From positions 83,667 to 147,666 of the forward strand of contig JADKGB010000009.1 of assembly GCA_016717225.1 (NCBI GenBank): a DNA stretch of 64,000 bases. Reading direction: 5' to 3'. Shown here in pieces: positions 16,353 to 26,136 of the stretch. The notes beneath the pieces are model-generated. The model did not search any database. It was given only the letters and a program-made list of their open reading frames with translations, and was not told the DNA's origin. The position numbers and the translations under genes were made by a program. This DNA comes from Flavobacteriales bacterium (GTDB taxonomy: Bacteria; Bacteroidota; Bacteroidia; Flavobacteriales_F; PHOS-HE28). Within the stretch, counting starts at the first letter, position 1, and the number at the start of each line of letters is the position of its first letter.

Positions 16353-19300
16353 TCATACGGCCCGTTTGGCCAAGCTCAGGCTGCAAGTCAACTCGGCGTC
16401 CAATTCCAGGTTGTGAATGATCCCGGGATCGCCGTTCAGTTCAGTCGCAAGTAGCTGGTCCTGAGGTGTAAGAGCCAGTGTTTCCGACAGAATATGTGAC
16501 GCGTATGCTTGAACCGCCAGTTCGAAAGACGCGTTCCCGTTCCGCAAAATGTGAAGGTCGATGCGGTCCGTTACTTCAAAACCCGACTCTTTTCGAAGAG
16601 TTTGGATCCGGCTCACCAGCTCGCGAGCGATGCCTTCCTGGATGAGTGGTTCAGTAAGAGTTATGTCCAGGGCCACGGTCAAAGCACCGTCACTGGCAAC
16701 GCTCAAACCGGGCACGTTGTCAGCTGTGATCTCCACATCATCACGGAGCAATTCCACGTCAGTTCCTTCGACGGAAAGGCTCAAGGTGCCATTCGCTTCC
16801 AATTCGGCGATCTGCTCCTGGGAGAGGCTCACCACTTGGTTGGCTACGTGCTTCATCAGCTTGCCCATCCGCGCGCCCAGTTTTTTGAAGTCCGGCTTGA
16901 TCTTCTTGGTGAGCTTGCTTTCACTCGCGTCGAGGATCACGAGTTCTTTCACGTTCACTTCGCTCAGGAGCAATTCACGGATCCCTTCCAAGCGCGTGCG
17001 CATCGTATTGTCGGTCACCGGGACCATTACCTTTTGTAATGGTTGGCGCACGCGGTGGCCTTCCTTCTTTCGAATGCTGAGAACAAGCGTGGTGAGCTTT
17101 TGCGCAAGTGCGGTGCGCTGCTCCAGTTCCACGTCGATCGCGACGACATCGCTCTTCGGCCAATCGCTTAGATGAACGCTATTGCCTGTTAGATCACGGT
17201 ATAACCGATCGCTGAAGAACGGTGCGATGGGTGCGCTCAACATCGCTACCACTTCCAAACAATGGTGCAGTGTTTGGAATGCCGCGTTCTTGTCATTGCC
17301 CACTTCCCCCTTCCAGAAGCGACGGCGATTGAGGCGAACGTACCAGTTGCTCAGGTCTTCGACAACAAAGTCCTGCACCGCACGTGCAGCGACCGTTGGT
17401 TCGTAATCGCTGAAGGCTGAATCGCATGCGGCGATCACACTGTTCAGCCGCGAAAGCACCCAACGATCCATCTCGGTACGTTCGCTCGCAGCGACCTGCG
17501 GAGCGCTCGCATCGAAGCTGTCGATGTTCGCGTACAGTGCGAAGAAGTTGTATGTGTTGAAGAGCGCCCGGAAGAACTTGCGCTGGACCTCAGTGATGCC
17601 TTCCGAGTCGAACTTCAAATTGTCCCAAGGCGAGGCATTGCTGATCATATACCAGCGAACAGCATCTGCACCGAAGGCGTCGAGCGTTTTGAACGGATCC
17701 ACGGCATTGCCAAGCCGCTTGCTCATCTTCTGGCCTGCTTTGTCCAATACCAGGCCGTTGCTGACCACCGCTTTATACGCGACTTCATCGAACAGCAAAG
17801 TGGAGATGGCGTGCAACGTGTAGAACCAGCCGCGTGTCTGGTCTACGCCTTCGGCAATGAAGTTCGCCGGGTAGCTCTCGTCGAACGGTTCGTTGAACGG
17901 GCGAGGATGGTTCGCTTCCAACTTTTTGTAATCCAGCCCCCATTGCGCATACGGCATGGCACCGCTATCGAACCACACGTCGATCAGATCACTTTCCCGT
18001 TTCATCGGTTTCCCGCCTGGTGAGAACAGCACGATATTGTCCGCGTAGGGTTTATGAAGGTCAACCGAGTCGTAGTCCTTGCCGGAAGGTGTGTTCGTAT
18101 CGAAATCCTTCAGCGGGTCCTCGCTCATCACACCCGCTTTGATCGCCCGTACTATCTCCTCCTTCAGTTGTTTCAGTGAACCGATACAGAGTTCCTCATC
18201 GCCATCGGCAGTGCGCCAGATCGGGAGCGGGACCCCCCAGTAGCGGCTTCGAGAAAGATTCCAGTCCTGCAGGTTTTCAAGCCAGTTGCCGAAGCGGCCC
18301 GCGCCCGTGCTCTCGGGCTTCCAGTTGATCGTCTTGTTCAGCGCGATCAGGCGGTCTTTCTTCGCAGTGACACGAACGAACCAGCTGTCCAGCGGGTAAT
18401 AGAGGATGGGCTTGTCGGTGCGCCAACAGTGCGGGTAGTTGTGCTCGTACTTCTCCACCTTGAAGGCACGGCCCATCTCCTTCAATCTTATGCTGAGTTC
18501 CACGTCCACGCTCTTCTCTGGCGCTTGCCCGGCGGGGTAGTATTCGTTCTTCACGTACTTGCCCGCGAACTCGCCCATCTCCTTGGTGAAGCGGCCTTGC
18601 AGATCAACAAGTGTCAGTGTGCCAATACCGTGTTGTCTCGCCACACGCATATCGTCCGCGCCAAAACTCGGAGCCGTATGCACCACGCCAGTTCCATCTT
18701 CAGTTGTCACGAAATCGCCGCCGATGACTTTGAAGGCTTCGCCTTGGTCGGGCTGAGCGTATTTGAACAACTGCTCGTAACGGATGCCTTCGAGCTGATG
18801 GCCGTAGAATTCTCCATCGACTTTCCATGGGATATTCTTGCCGTCCCTCTTGTGATCTTCGAACGAAGCGTTCTCGCTCTTCTCGTTGAAGTATGATTCG
18901 AGCCGCGACTTCGCGAGCACCATGGTCTGTGGCTCGTGCGTGTATGGATTGAACGACTTTACGCGCACATAGTCCAGTTTCGGACCAACGGTGAGTGCGC
19001 AGTTGCTGGGAAGTGTCCAAGGTGTGGTCGTCCAGGCGAGGATGAACACTTCGCCGAAAGCATCTTTGAACAGGAACTCCGAGGCATGGTCCTGGGTGAC
19101 CTTGAACATGGCTACCACGCTCGTGTCCTTCACGGGCTTGTATGTGCCGGGCTGGTTCAGTTCATGTGAACTAAGACCTGTTCCGGCCGCAGGCGAGTAT
19201 GGTTGTATCGTGAAGCCCTTGTATAGCAGCTGCTCGTCATAAAGTTTCTTCAACAACCACCAAACGCTCTCGATGTATTTGGTCTCGTAGGTGATGTATG

Positions 19301-19745
19301 GATGCTCCAGGTCGAGCCAAAAGCCGATGCGCCGCGTCATGTCGTTCCACACATCGGTGTAGCGCATCACAGCTTTTTTGCATGCAGCGTTGTAGTCCTC
19401 GATGCTGATGGACTTGCCGATGTCCTCCTTGGTGATGCCAAGTTCCTTCTCTACGCCCAATTCTATTGGCAACCCGTGTGTGTCCCAGCCAGCTTTGCGG
19501 TCCACACGATGGCCCTTCTGCGTTTGGTAGCGGCAGAAAATGTCCTTGATAGCCCGGGCCATCACGTGGTGTATGCCAGGGAGGCCATTGGCGCTAGGTG
19601 GGCCTTCGTAGAACACGAAGGGTGGTGCATCCTTGCGCAGATCCAGACTCTTGCCAAAGGTGTCTTCGGCATCCCAAAGAGCCAGGATCTCCGCTGCAAC
19701 CTTTGGCAGGTCAAGTTCATCGTATTGTGGAAAGCTCTGGGCCAT
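16353..19745 (-). CDS. ileS: Isoleucyl-tRNA synthetase, IleRS2 type
   Basis: Charges tRNA-Ile in the cytosol. The 1130-residue class I synthetase has its first signature at residues 49-60, PPSANGLPGIHH, where the usual HIGH is replaced by GIHH (positions 1 and 3 swapped). The second signature, GQKMSKRLGN, is near residue 675. An editing (CP1) domain lies between them, with TTPWTLPSNCALTVG. The C-terminal half holds the anticodon-binding domain and a long extension without the cysteine zinc site of IleRS1. These features mark the IleRS2 group, known for mupirocin resistance. The start at 19745 gives the expected MAQSFPQYDELDLP. It heads the minus-strand run to dksA-like and lspA. Confidence 0.97.
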   Translation of the reverse strand: MAQSFPQYDELDLPKVAAEILALWDAEDTFGKSLDLRKDAPPFVFYEGPPSANGLPGIHHVMARAIKDIFCRYQTQKGHRVDRKAGWDTHGLPIELGVEKELGITKEDIGKSISIEDYNAACKKAVMRYTDVWNDMTRRIGFWLDLEHPYITYETKYIESVWWLLKKLYDEQLLYKGFTIQPYSPAAGTGLSSHELNQPGTYKPVKDTSVVAMFKVTQDHASEFLFKDAFGEVFILAWTTTPWTLPSNCALTVGPKLDYVRVKSFNPYTHEPQTMVLAKSRLESYFNEKSENASFEDHKRDGKNIPWKVDGEFYGHQLEGIRYEQLFKYAQPDQGEAFKVIGGDFVTTEDGTGVVHTAPSFGADDMRVARQHGIGTLTLVDLQGRFTKEMGEFAGKYVKNEYYPAGQAPEKSVDVELSIRLKEMGRAFKVEKYEHNYPHCWRTDKPILYYPLDSWFVRVTAKKDRLIALNKTINWKPESTGAGRFGNWLENLQDWNLSRSRYWGVPLPIWRTADGDEELCIGSLKQLKEEIVRAIKAGVMSEDPLKDFDTNTPSGKDYDSVDLHKPYADNIVLFSPGGKPMKRESDLIDVWFDSGAMPYAQWGLDYKKLEANHPRPFNEPFDESYPANFIAEGVDQTRGWFYTLHAISTLLFDEVAYKAVVSNGLVLDKAGQKMSKRLGNAVDPFKTLDAFGADAVRWYMISNASPWDNLKFDSEGITEVQRKFFRALFNTYNFFALYANIDSFDASAPQVAASERTEMDRWVLSRLNSVIAACDSAFSDYEPTVAARAVQDFVVEDLSNWYVRLNRRRFWKGEVGNDKNAAFQTLHHCLEVVAMLSAPIAPFFSDRLYRDLTGNSVHLSDWPKSDVVAIDVELEQRTALAQKLTTLVLSIRKKEGHRVRQPLQKVMVPVTDNTMRTRLEGIRELLLSEVNVKELVILDASESKLTKKIKPDFKKLGARMGKLMKHVANQVVSLSQEQIAELEANGTLSLSVEGTDVELLRDDVEITADNVPGLSVASDGALTVALDITLTEPLIQEGIARELVSRIQTLRKESGFEVTDRIDLHILRNGNASFELAVQAYASHILSETLALTPQDQLLATELNGDPGIIHNLELDAELTCSLSLAKRAV

Positions 19746-19763
19746 CTCGAATTTGAAGGGCCG

Positions 19764-19771
19764 CGAAGATA
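19764..19771 (-). promoter_or_regulatory. Putative -7 box for ileS (TATCTTCG)
   Basis: Minus-strand TATCTTCG matches TAnnTTYG, 18 bases before the ileS start. No convincing -33 box was seen. Confidence 0.4.
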
Positions 19772-19885
19772 GACGCGCTATTCAGGCTGCATGCCGCCGT
19801 GCAGTGATCGAATGGAAAGGGACCGACGGTGTGATGAACCGGTTTGTCACATACCTTCACTTCTGAACCCTAACAACCACAGACC

Positions 19886-20824
19886 ATGAAAACACTTGTA
19901 CTCCTATCACTTTTCGTTGTTCCCCTGGCGGCATCAGCCCAGGTGCTGTACAGCGACGGGTTCGAATCCTTTACTGCTGGTAGCTTCATCGCAGAATCGA
20001 ACAGCACTAATTGGGGCACTTGGAGTGCCTTGCCCGGTGGCTCCGAGGATGCACAGGTATCTGCTGCATATGCCCACGCTGGAACCAATAGCGTGGCCAT
20101 TATCGCCACGAGTGCTGCCGGAGGAACCACGGATCTTTTACTGAAGTTGGGGGATAAGACCAGTGGTATTTATGCGCTCAGTTTTTGGATGTACATCCCA
20201 ACGGGAAAGGGTGGTTATTTCAATATACAGCACAATGAAGACGCTGCTCCTGCGCAATACGCCATTGATGTGACATTCCCTGCTGATGGAAGCGTATTCG
20301 TAGATTCTGGGGACACTGCTACGATCGGCACCTATCCGCACGATGAATGGTTCCAAGTAGAAATTAGCGTGAATTTCAATGGAACTATCGCTGCTTTGGT
20401 GGTAGGAACCAACACGGCGTACCTCTGGGCCTCCAATACCTCGAACAACGTAACCACGTTGAACGACAAATTGGGTTCCGTAGATTTTTATGCCTATGCC
20501 GGTGGGACGGACCTAGGGGAGTATTACATCGATGATGTGGAGTATCTGGATCTCGGAGGGATCGGATTCGAAGAGGTCTTTTCTGCCAAGCCGAATTCCT
20601 TCCCCAACCCCACCAATGCTCTTGTTACTGTGCAACTGGCCAATGCTCTCAGTCAGCAGGCGACCGTGGAGTTGCTCGACGTTACCGGCGCTGTGGTTAC
20701 CACTCCATTGAACATTGCCTCGAACACCTTGCGCTTTGATCTGAGCGACTTGTCTGATGGCGTTTACTTCGCTCGGATCAGCGATGCAGGTAAGCAGGTT
20801 GTTGCGAAGGTGGTGAAGAACTGA
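19886..20824 (+). CDS. T9SS type A exported protein, lectin-like
   Basis: 312 residues. MKTLVLLSLFVVPLAASAQ is a signal peptide. Residues 20-225 look like a beta-sandwich of the concanavalin/LamG kind: it opens with LYSDGFESFTAGSF, has ALSFWMYIPTGKGGYF in the middle and closes with GEYYIDDVEYLDLGG. The last 80 residues are a T9SS type A sorting domain (SFPNPTNALVTVQL, VELLDVTGAVV, DGVYFARISDAGKQVVAKVV). It is therefore probably secreted or surface attached. Partner and ligand are unknown. It is a single-gene unit ended by a GC-rich hairpin. Confidence 0.88.
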   Translation: MKTLVLLSLFVVPLAASAQVLYSDGFESFTAGSFIAESNSTNWGTWSALPGGSEDAQVSAAYAHAGTNSVAIIATSAAGGTTDLLLKLGDKTSGIYALSFWMYIPTGKGGYFNIQHNEDAAPAQYAIDVTFPADGSVFVDSGDTATIGTYPHDEWFQVEISVNFNGTIAALVVGTNTAYLWASNTSNNVTTLNDKLGSVDFYAYAGGTDLGEYYIDDVEYLDLGGIGFEEVFSAKPNSFPNPTNALVTVQLANALSQQATVELLDVTGAVVTTPLNIASNTLRFDLSDLSDGVYFARISDAGKQVVAKVVKN

Positions 20825-20840
20825 ATTGCCTGAACATCTG

Positions 20841-20875
20841 CGCAGAGGGCCCCGGAGTTTCCGGGGCCCTCTGCG
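20841..20875. terminator. GC-rich hairpin terminator
   Basis: CGCAGAGGGCCCCGGA, loop GTT, and its perfect complement: a 16-bp stem between the T9SS gene and the converging minus-strand gene. There is no long T tract, so it may act on both strands or work mainly as a stem. Confidence 0.75.
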
Positions 20876-20915
20876 TTCAGCTCGAATTTCTGTTCGGCAA
20901 AATGAAGGAACGACC

Positions 20916-21998
20916 TCAATGCTCGGACCTCTGGCTATTGATCACCAATGGATCCAATTCTTCGGCGATCCGCTTACCGATGAATTCACACGAAGGTGCC
21001 GTATAGTGCCCCAAAGCCATTGTGCCTAACACACGAATAGAATCCATTTCCGTGCGATTCAGATCCACCACATGTGCTCCGCTGGGCAGGGCTCGAACAA
21101 GTGGTGTGTAGTACTCCGCATTATCGCTGCTCGGCAGGCAAATGAAAAGTACATGTTCATTGTTCCCGAAGTAGGTGAACAACTCATTCGCGAATTGCTG
21201 GATCCGCAATTTGCCCAACTCTGAAGGATCAGGAAGTGGTGATGTTTGGCCTTTGGCCTTCTCCCTCGTCAATTTCGATCTCTGCTCGATGTATTTCTTT
21301 TCCAACTCGCCAAGTGTGGATCCCAATTTGTGGACAAGAACACTGTGGTAGTACAGTGTGCCCAGCAGATCTTGAACTTTGGACCGGGGCCTTTGTAGCG
21401 CGTGATGGCCGAAGAACGAGAACAGATCCCTTTCGGCCTGTGGGTCTTTGAAATCGGTTGTCGGATCAGGAAGGCCGGCGAACACTGCCAGGTCTTCCTC
21501 GAAAAAAAACACAACAGCGAGATCCGCCCTTTTTCCAGTGCCTACCTGGTCCTTGTAGATCTGGAAATTCCGTACTGGATCGAACCCGGGCCAGGCCGTG
21601 TTACGCACTCGGGTGGGGAGCTTGAGCTTGTTGCATAGCACATGATGAATGGTTTGTTCATCCTTCACGCCGTACGAAAAGGTCATCGAATAGCCACCGA
21701 TCAGAACAACGTCGGTTCCACTCGCAGGGCGTTCAGCTGGCATCCGGTCACCGAATTCATCGAGGTCGAGCCGCTCCAGGAACACGCCATCCGGGAAGCG
21801 CATCCAGCCGTGATAATTCGGTGAGAACCGAAAACCGAATTTCTTGTCGGGTTGGTGAATGCTCCCTGTGAACCACAAGGATTTCTCCATGGTTGGTGAG
21901 ATCACGAGGTTGAGGAACCCTTCCGCGATCAGGATGGCGAGCATTGCGATCCCAGCGAACCACAACCAGTGCCGTCTGCCTTGAGCGGATCTCTCCAT
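20916..21998 (-). CDS. Membrane-anchored SGNH-like protein, AlgJ/AlgX-type partner
   Basis: 360 residues. An N-terminal membrane anchor (LWFAGIAMLAILIAEGFLNL) precedes an SGNH-hydrolase-like domain: block I reads VLIGGYSMTFSYGVKDEQTI, where GDS has become GYS, and the end reads LGHYTAPSCEFIGKRIAEEL, where the usual Asp of DxxH seems to be Leu. The serine and histidine remain. I chose the ATG at 21998, five bases past the MBOAT stop codon at 22003-22005, over the upstream one at 22043 that overlaps it. The tight pairing with an MBOAT acyltransferase points to polysaccharide O-acetylation. Altered blocks leave catalysis uncertain. Confidence 0.72.
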   Translation of the reverse strand: MERSAQGRRHWLWFAGIAMLAILIAEGFLNLVISPTMEKSLWFTGSIHQPDKKFGFRFSPNYHGWMRFPDGVFLERLDLDEFGDRMPAERPASGTDVVLIGGYSMTFSYGVKDEQTIHHVLCNKLKLPTRVRNTAWPGFDPVRNFQIYKDQVGTGKRADLAVVFFFEEDLAVFAGLPDPTTDFKDPQAERDLFSFFGHHALQRPRSKVQDLLGTLYYHSVLVHKLGSTLGELEKKYIEQRSKLTREKAKGQTSPLPDPSELGKLRIQQFANELFTYFGNNEHVLFICLPSSDNAEYYTPLVRALPSGAHVVDLNRTEMDSIRVLGTMALGHYTAPSCEFIGKRIAEELDPLVINSQRSEH

Positions 21999-22002
21999 GG
22001 TT

Positions 22003-23432
22003 TCAGAACTGAAAATAGATGAAGGGCATTGGCTTGATCCCAACCGTGAGGATCGTAACGATCAGGAACACATACAATCCAAATCTCGCCATGGGCGACC
22101 AACGGAGTACCAACAGATCATCGTTTCGCCGCTCTTGCGCTATGTGGAATGCGAACAACATGATCATCAGAACCAGAACTGGTGGCGCGAGCAGTGCGAC
22201 TTCCGGTGACCATGCGAAGTTCAAGAACATGTTTCGAACGATATCGCCCGCTTGTTGCATGCTCGTGACCCTGAACAACAGCCACCCGCCCAATGTGAGC
22301 ATGTACATCCCGGCCAATCGCGCCGCTCGGTTAACCCCTGCGAAGCGCGCAGGAAGTATCCGGAAAGAAATGCCGTGATCGTTCAAATAATGGTCGATCA
22401 CCAGCAAGAAACCATGGTAGATCCCCCAGATCACGAAGTTCCACGACGCTCCGTGCCATAACCCTCCCAAGAACATGGTAACGAGCAAGTTGCCATATTT
22501 TCTTGCCTTCGTACCGTGACTTCCCCCAAGACTGATGTAGAGATAGTCGCGCAACCAACGAGAAAGGCTGATGTGCCAGCGACGCCAAAAATCCCTTGGA
22601 GAAATGGCCAGGTAGGGTCGTTCAAAATTGACCGTGAGGTCAATACCGAGCCACTTGGATATCCCTCTGGCGATGTACGTATATCCCGCGAAGTCGCCGT
22701 AGATCTGCAAGGAGAAAGCAATAAGGCCGAGCAAACTGGATATGCCGGAGATGGACCCGGGTCGAGTGAAGGTGTACTCTACCAGTGGTGCCAATGTGTC
22801 CGCGATCACAACTTTCTTGAAGAACCCGATCAACACCCAGTAAAGGCCGATCCGCATGTGTTCAGCAGTGATAACACGCTTTCGCTGCAGTTGTGGTAGC
22901 AGGTGCCCAGGGGTTTCAATGGGGCCCGCGACCAGTTGAGGGAAATAGGACACATACGCCGAGAAGTCGAGCAGATCGGTCAGGGTTCCACCTTGCCTCG
23001 GTACACATCGATGGTGTAGGCCATGGTTTGGAACGTGTAGAACGAAATGCCTACGGGCAGAATGATCGCCAGCGTGTGGAGGTGGACTTCGAAGCCCATC
23101 ATTTCTAGAAGCCGCCCGAAATTCTCGATGCCGAAATTCAGGTACTTGAAAACCGCCAGCAAGGAGATTTGCACGGTGAGGCTGAACGTGAGCCACAACC
23201 GTTTGGATGATCGTTCCGTCGATTTGCCGATCCGCTGTGCCACGAAAAAATCAATGAGCGCTGAGAACCAGAGCAGCGCCAGGAATCGAACGTCCCAGGC
23301 TCCGTAGAAAATATTGGCGGCTACGAGAAGAAGGACATTCTGTGGCTTTACACTGCTTGACCTCTGAAGCAGCATGTAAAGCGCATAGAAGACCAGAAAA
23401 AAGACAATGAACGTTGGACTTGTGAAGACCAT
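22003..23432 (-). pseudogene. MBOAT O-acyltransferase, one frameshift
   Basis: Two minus-strand frames make one membrane-bound O-acyltransferase of about 476 residues, like alginate O-acetyltransferase AlgI. Part 1 ends with SFYTFQTMAYTIDVYRGKVEP. Part 2 carries SAYVSYFPQLVAGPIETP, then FWRRWHISLSRWLRDYLYIS and the catalytic histidine in LGGLWHGASWNFVIWG. One extra C in the CCC run (plus-strand GGG at 22983-22985) joins them as KVEPLTDLLDFSAY. The gene lies directly before the SGNH-like gene. It would move acyl groups across the inner membrane to an envelope or secreted glycan. I think the gene is intact in the organism. Confidence 0.8.
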
Positions 23433-23900
23433 TTACCGTTTGTCAGGTCGAAAGATGTGCTGATGCTCGGGGGGTGCAGAGGTTGATCACGCTTTCGACT
23501 GCCCACCGCGGTGGGGTCGAAAATAGATCCGCATGCTTATAGTGTTCTTCTATTGCATGTTTTCGTTCCGGCCGAATGCCTTTACCGTTCCTTGGATACC
23601 ATTCGCCGTTCCTCGGTGACGGTCGTTGCTGTATGCGCATTGGGATCCTTTCTCCGTTCATCACCGCGAGCCATGCGCCACCATTGCCATAGCCCCGGTC
23701 CTGACTATTCAAGATAGATGGTAGTATTCCCCAAGGTGCCTTCTATTTGATCCGCACAACATATTCTCTTCACACGAGCGGAGCAACCTCTTTGCTATGT
23801 TTGCCACCCTGCCAAAAGCAGTACACACCTTTCCGAACAGGAATTGCCCTTCATATTTGACCTCCTACACCTTCACCTTCGAAACGCAACCCCTCCGTAA
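23433..23900. other. 468-base divergent intergenic region
   Basis: Lies between the MBOAT gene (minus) and exbB (plus). No frame in it looks coding. It holds a -7-like box at 23796-23803. Nothing else was recognised. Confidence 0.5.
23796..23803 (+). promoter_or_regulatory. Putative -7 box upstream of exbB (TATGTTTG)
   Basis: TATGTTTG is an exact match to TAnnTTTG, 97 bases before the exbB start, which would give a longer leader than elsewhere in the window. No clear -33 box is seen. Confidence 0.35.
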
Positions 23901-24716
23901 ATGAGCACTGAAAGCAGCAACGGAAAGATGTCCAGCATGTTCGTGGCCATCGTTATTCCTATGGCATTGATCGTCAGCATCATCTTTTACATGTTCGTGC
24001 TGGGCGACTCCGGCAATTTCGAAGGAGGGGATCCCGTCAAGGGGCACCCGATAGAAGCTGAACCCGGGCATACGTTCGGTCTCATCCATAAAGGCGGATT
24101 CATCGTGCCGATCCTGATCACTGTGAACTTGCTGGTGATCATCTTCAGCATTGAGCGCTTCCTAACCCTGAGCCGTGCGAAAGGAAAAGGACGGATTGAA
24201 GGCTTCCTTGGAAATGTGCGCCAGATGTTGGCGGGTGATCAAGTTGATCAAGCCATCGCGGAGTGCGACGCACAACAAGGCAGTGTGGCCAACGTGATGC
24301 GCAGTGGATTGGAGAAATACAAGACCGTACTGTACGACGCCAGCCACGATAAGGAAATGCGCTTGCAAGCGGTGAAGCAGGAGTTGGAAGAAGCGACTGC
24401 GTTGGAGCTCCCGATGCTGAGCAAGAATCTGGTGATCCTGTCCACATGCGCCAGTATCAGCACCCTGCTCGGACTGATCGGAACCGTGTTGGGGATGATC
24501 AAATCCTTCAGTGCGCTCGCTACAGCGGGAACACCTGACGCAACGGCGCTTTCCACTGGTATATCCGAGGCGCTGATCAATACAGCCTTCGGTATCATCG
24601 GTTCGTGCATTGCCATCATCATGTTCAATTACTTCAGCACCAAGATCGACGCCATCACCCACGGTATCGATGAGGCGGGCTTCAGTGTTAGCCAAACCCT
24701 GGCCAACCACAAGTAG
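23901..24716 (+). CDS. exbB: MotA/TolQ/ExbB proton channel protein
   Basis: 271 residues. Inner-membrane channel subunit that, with ExbD, uses proton flow to energise TonB. Hydrophobic helices are at about 17-37, 72-92, 178-205 and 223-247. The core shows ERFLTLSRAKGKGR, CASISTLLGLIGTVLGMIKSF and ALSTGISEALINTAFGIIGS, the conserved TolQ/ExbB segments. The N-terminal helix before the core is an extra found in many Bacteroidota copies. It leads a plus-strand run to two exbD genes and a tonB gene, with gaps under 120 bases. Confidence 0.94.
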   Translation: MSTESSNGKMSSMFVAIVIPMALIVSIIFYMFVLGDSGNFEGGDPVKGHPIEAEPGHTFGLIHKGGFIVPILITVNLLVIIFSIERFLTLSRAKGKGRIEGFLGNVRQMLAGDQVDQAIAECDAQQGSVANVMRSGLEKYKTVLYDASHDKEMRLQAVKQELEEATALELPMLSKNLVILSTCASISTLLGLIGTVLGMIKSFSALATAGTPDATALSTGISEALINTAFGIIGSCIAIIMFNYFSTKIDAITHGIDEAGFSVSQTLANHK

Positions 24717-24765
24717 TTCGTTCGATCCGTATGTAACGCGCTGAATTCGAACAAGCCCCCGCGAG

Positions 24766-25401
24766 ATGCCGAAGATCAAAATGCCCAAGAGCAGTCCTTC
24801 ATTGGACATGACTCCCATGGTTGACCTCGCCTTCCTGTTGGTGACATTTTTCATGCTTACCGCGCAGTTCAGGCCAGAAGAGGCGGTGGCTGTGGATACG
24901 CCCAGCAGCATGAGCCAAAGCCCTATTCCCACCGAGAACATGATGACCATCATCGTGGACAGCGCGGACCGGGTGTTCTGGGATTTCACCGATAAAAAAG
25001 TTCGGAAGGCCGTCATCGAGGCGATCGCGTTGAACCACAAACTCACACTTAGCCCGGAGCAGATCACGCGATTCGTGAACCTTAACGCCATTGGTGTTCC
25101 GATCAACGTATTGCCGCAATACCTCGACCTCAATAGCCCAACCGAACGCAAGATCGTGGACAAAGCCAGCAAAGGCATTCCGATCGACAGTGTGAACAAT
25201 CAGTTGCTGGAATGGGTGCGGACAACACAGCTCATCTTCAGTAGCAATGCCCCGAAGCCCACGAACCCGCTTGTAGCGCTCAAAGGTGATGGGAATGTGA
25301 AGTACTCCACCATGAACAAGGTGATCAAGATCTTCCAAAGTCCAACGGTGAAGATCAACCGTTTCAAGATGATCACGGACCTGGAGGAGACCCGCATGTA
25401 G
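24766..25401 (+). CDS. exbD: ExbD/TolR-family protein 1
   Basis: 211 residues. One N-terminal helix with the proton-relay aspartate in LDMTPMVDLAFLLVTFFML, then a periplasmic domain. The domain is longer than in E. coli ExbD (141 residues), with an insert around residues 75-150 (EAIALNHKLTLSPEQITRF). The end, TVKINRFKMITDLEETRM, is the usual last helix and strand. It works with ExbB and TonB. It sits 49 bases after exbB and 110 before the second copy. Confidence 0.92.
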   Translation: MPKIKMPKSSPSLDMTPMVDLAFLLVTFFMLTAQFRPEEAVAVDTPSSMSQSPIPTENMMTIIVDSADRVFWDFTDKKVRKAVIEAIALNHKLTLSPEQITRFVNLNAIGVPINVLPQYLDLNSPTERKIVDKASKGIPIDSVNNQLLEWVRTTQLIFSSNAPKPTNPLVALKGDGNVKYSTMNKVIKIFQSPTVKINRFKMITDLEETRM

Positions 25402-25511
25402 GAACGTATTGAACGTTCGCGTTCGGTTCGTGTACAGAAAACAGACTTCGGAAAGGAGAAAAACGCAGAACAACCAACTAAGAAGACTCCGGATCAAGCC
25501 CGGAGATCATC

Positions 25512-26132
25512 ATGGCAGACGTACCCGGAGGAGAAGGCGGTGGTGGCGGAAGGCACCAGAAGAAGCGCGCCAAGAAAGGCAACACCCGCATCGACATGAC
25601 GCCGATGGTGGACTTGGCTTTCTTGTTGCTCACCTTTTTTATTCTCACCACCACCATGTACAAGCCCAGCACACTGCAGCTCAGCTTTCCGGTGCCACCG
25701 GAGGGCCCGCCGCCACCACTGGACAAGGTGAACAACGCGCTCACGCTTTTCCTTACCAAGAAAGACGCGATCTACTATTACAAGGATGCGTTCAAGGTGG
25801 GCGAAACCCAGATCACTGCCACGAACTTCAAGGACGTGGAGAAGTTGCTGATCGAACTGAACAAGCCTACCATCGAGAAGATCAATGAACTGAGCAAACA
25901 GCTCAACGAGAACAAGATCACCGAAGCGGTTTATGACAGTTTGAAGAACAAGGAGCAGGGCAAGAAAGAGGCGCTTTTCGTGATCATCAAGCCGGACAAG
26001 GACGCGCGCTATCGCAACATGATCGACATCGTTGACGAGATGGATATCACCGGCGTGGGCAAGTACGCTGTACAGGATACCATCAAGGCCGATGAGCAGG
26101 CATTGTTGGACATAGAGAAAGCCAAATTGTAA
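25512..26132 (+). CDS. exbD: ExbD/TolR-family protein 2
   Basis: 206 residues. A basic, glycine-rich cytoplasmic start (GGEGGGGGRHQKKRAKKGNT) precedes the helix IDMTPMVDLAFLLLTFFILT with its aspartate. The periplasmic domain contains FVIIKPDKDARYRNMIDIVD and ends in IEKAKL. It differs clearly from copy 1, so the two are probably not redundant; Bacteroidota often carry pairs. Only 4 bases separate its stop from the tonB start. Confidence 0.92.
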   Translation: MADVPGGEGGGGGRHQKKRAKKGNTRIDMTPMVDLAFLLLTFFILTTTMYKPSTLQLSFPVPPEGPPPPLDKVNNALTLFLTKKDAIYYYKDAFKVGETQITATNFKDVEKLLIELNKPTIEKINELSKQLNENKITEAVYDSLKNKEQGKKEALFVIIKPDKDARYRNMIDIVDEMDITGVGKYAVQDTIKADEQALLDIEKAKL

Positions 26133-26136
26133 CGCC

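Noticed and set aside
23443..23712. 89-residue minus-strand frame upstream of the MBOAT gene
   Set aside because: Arg/Gly/Pro-rich with no motif, signal or upstream box.
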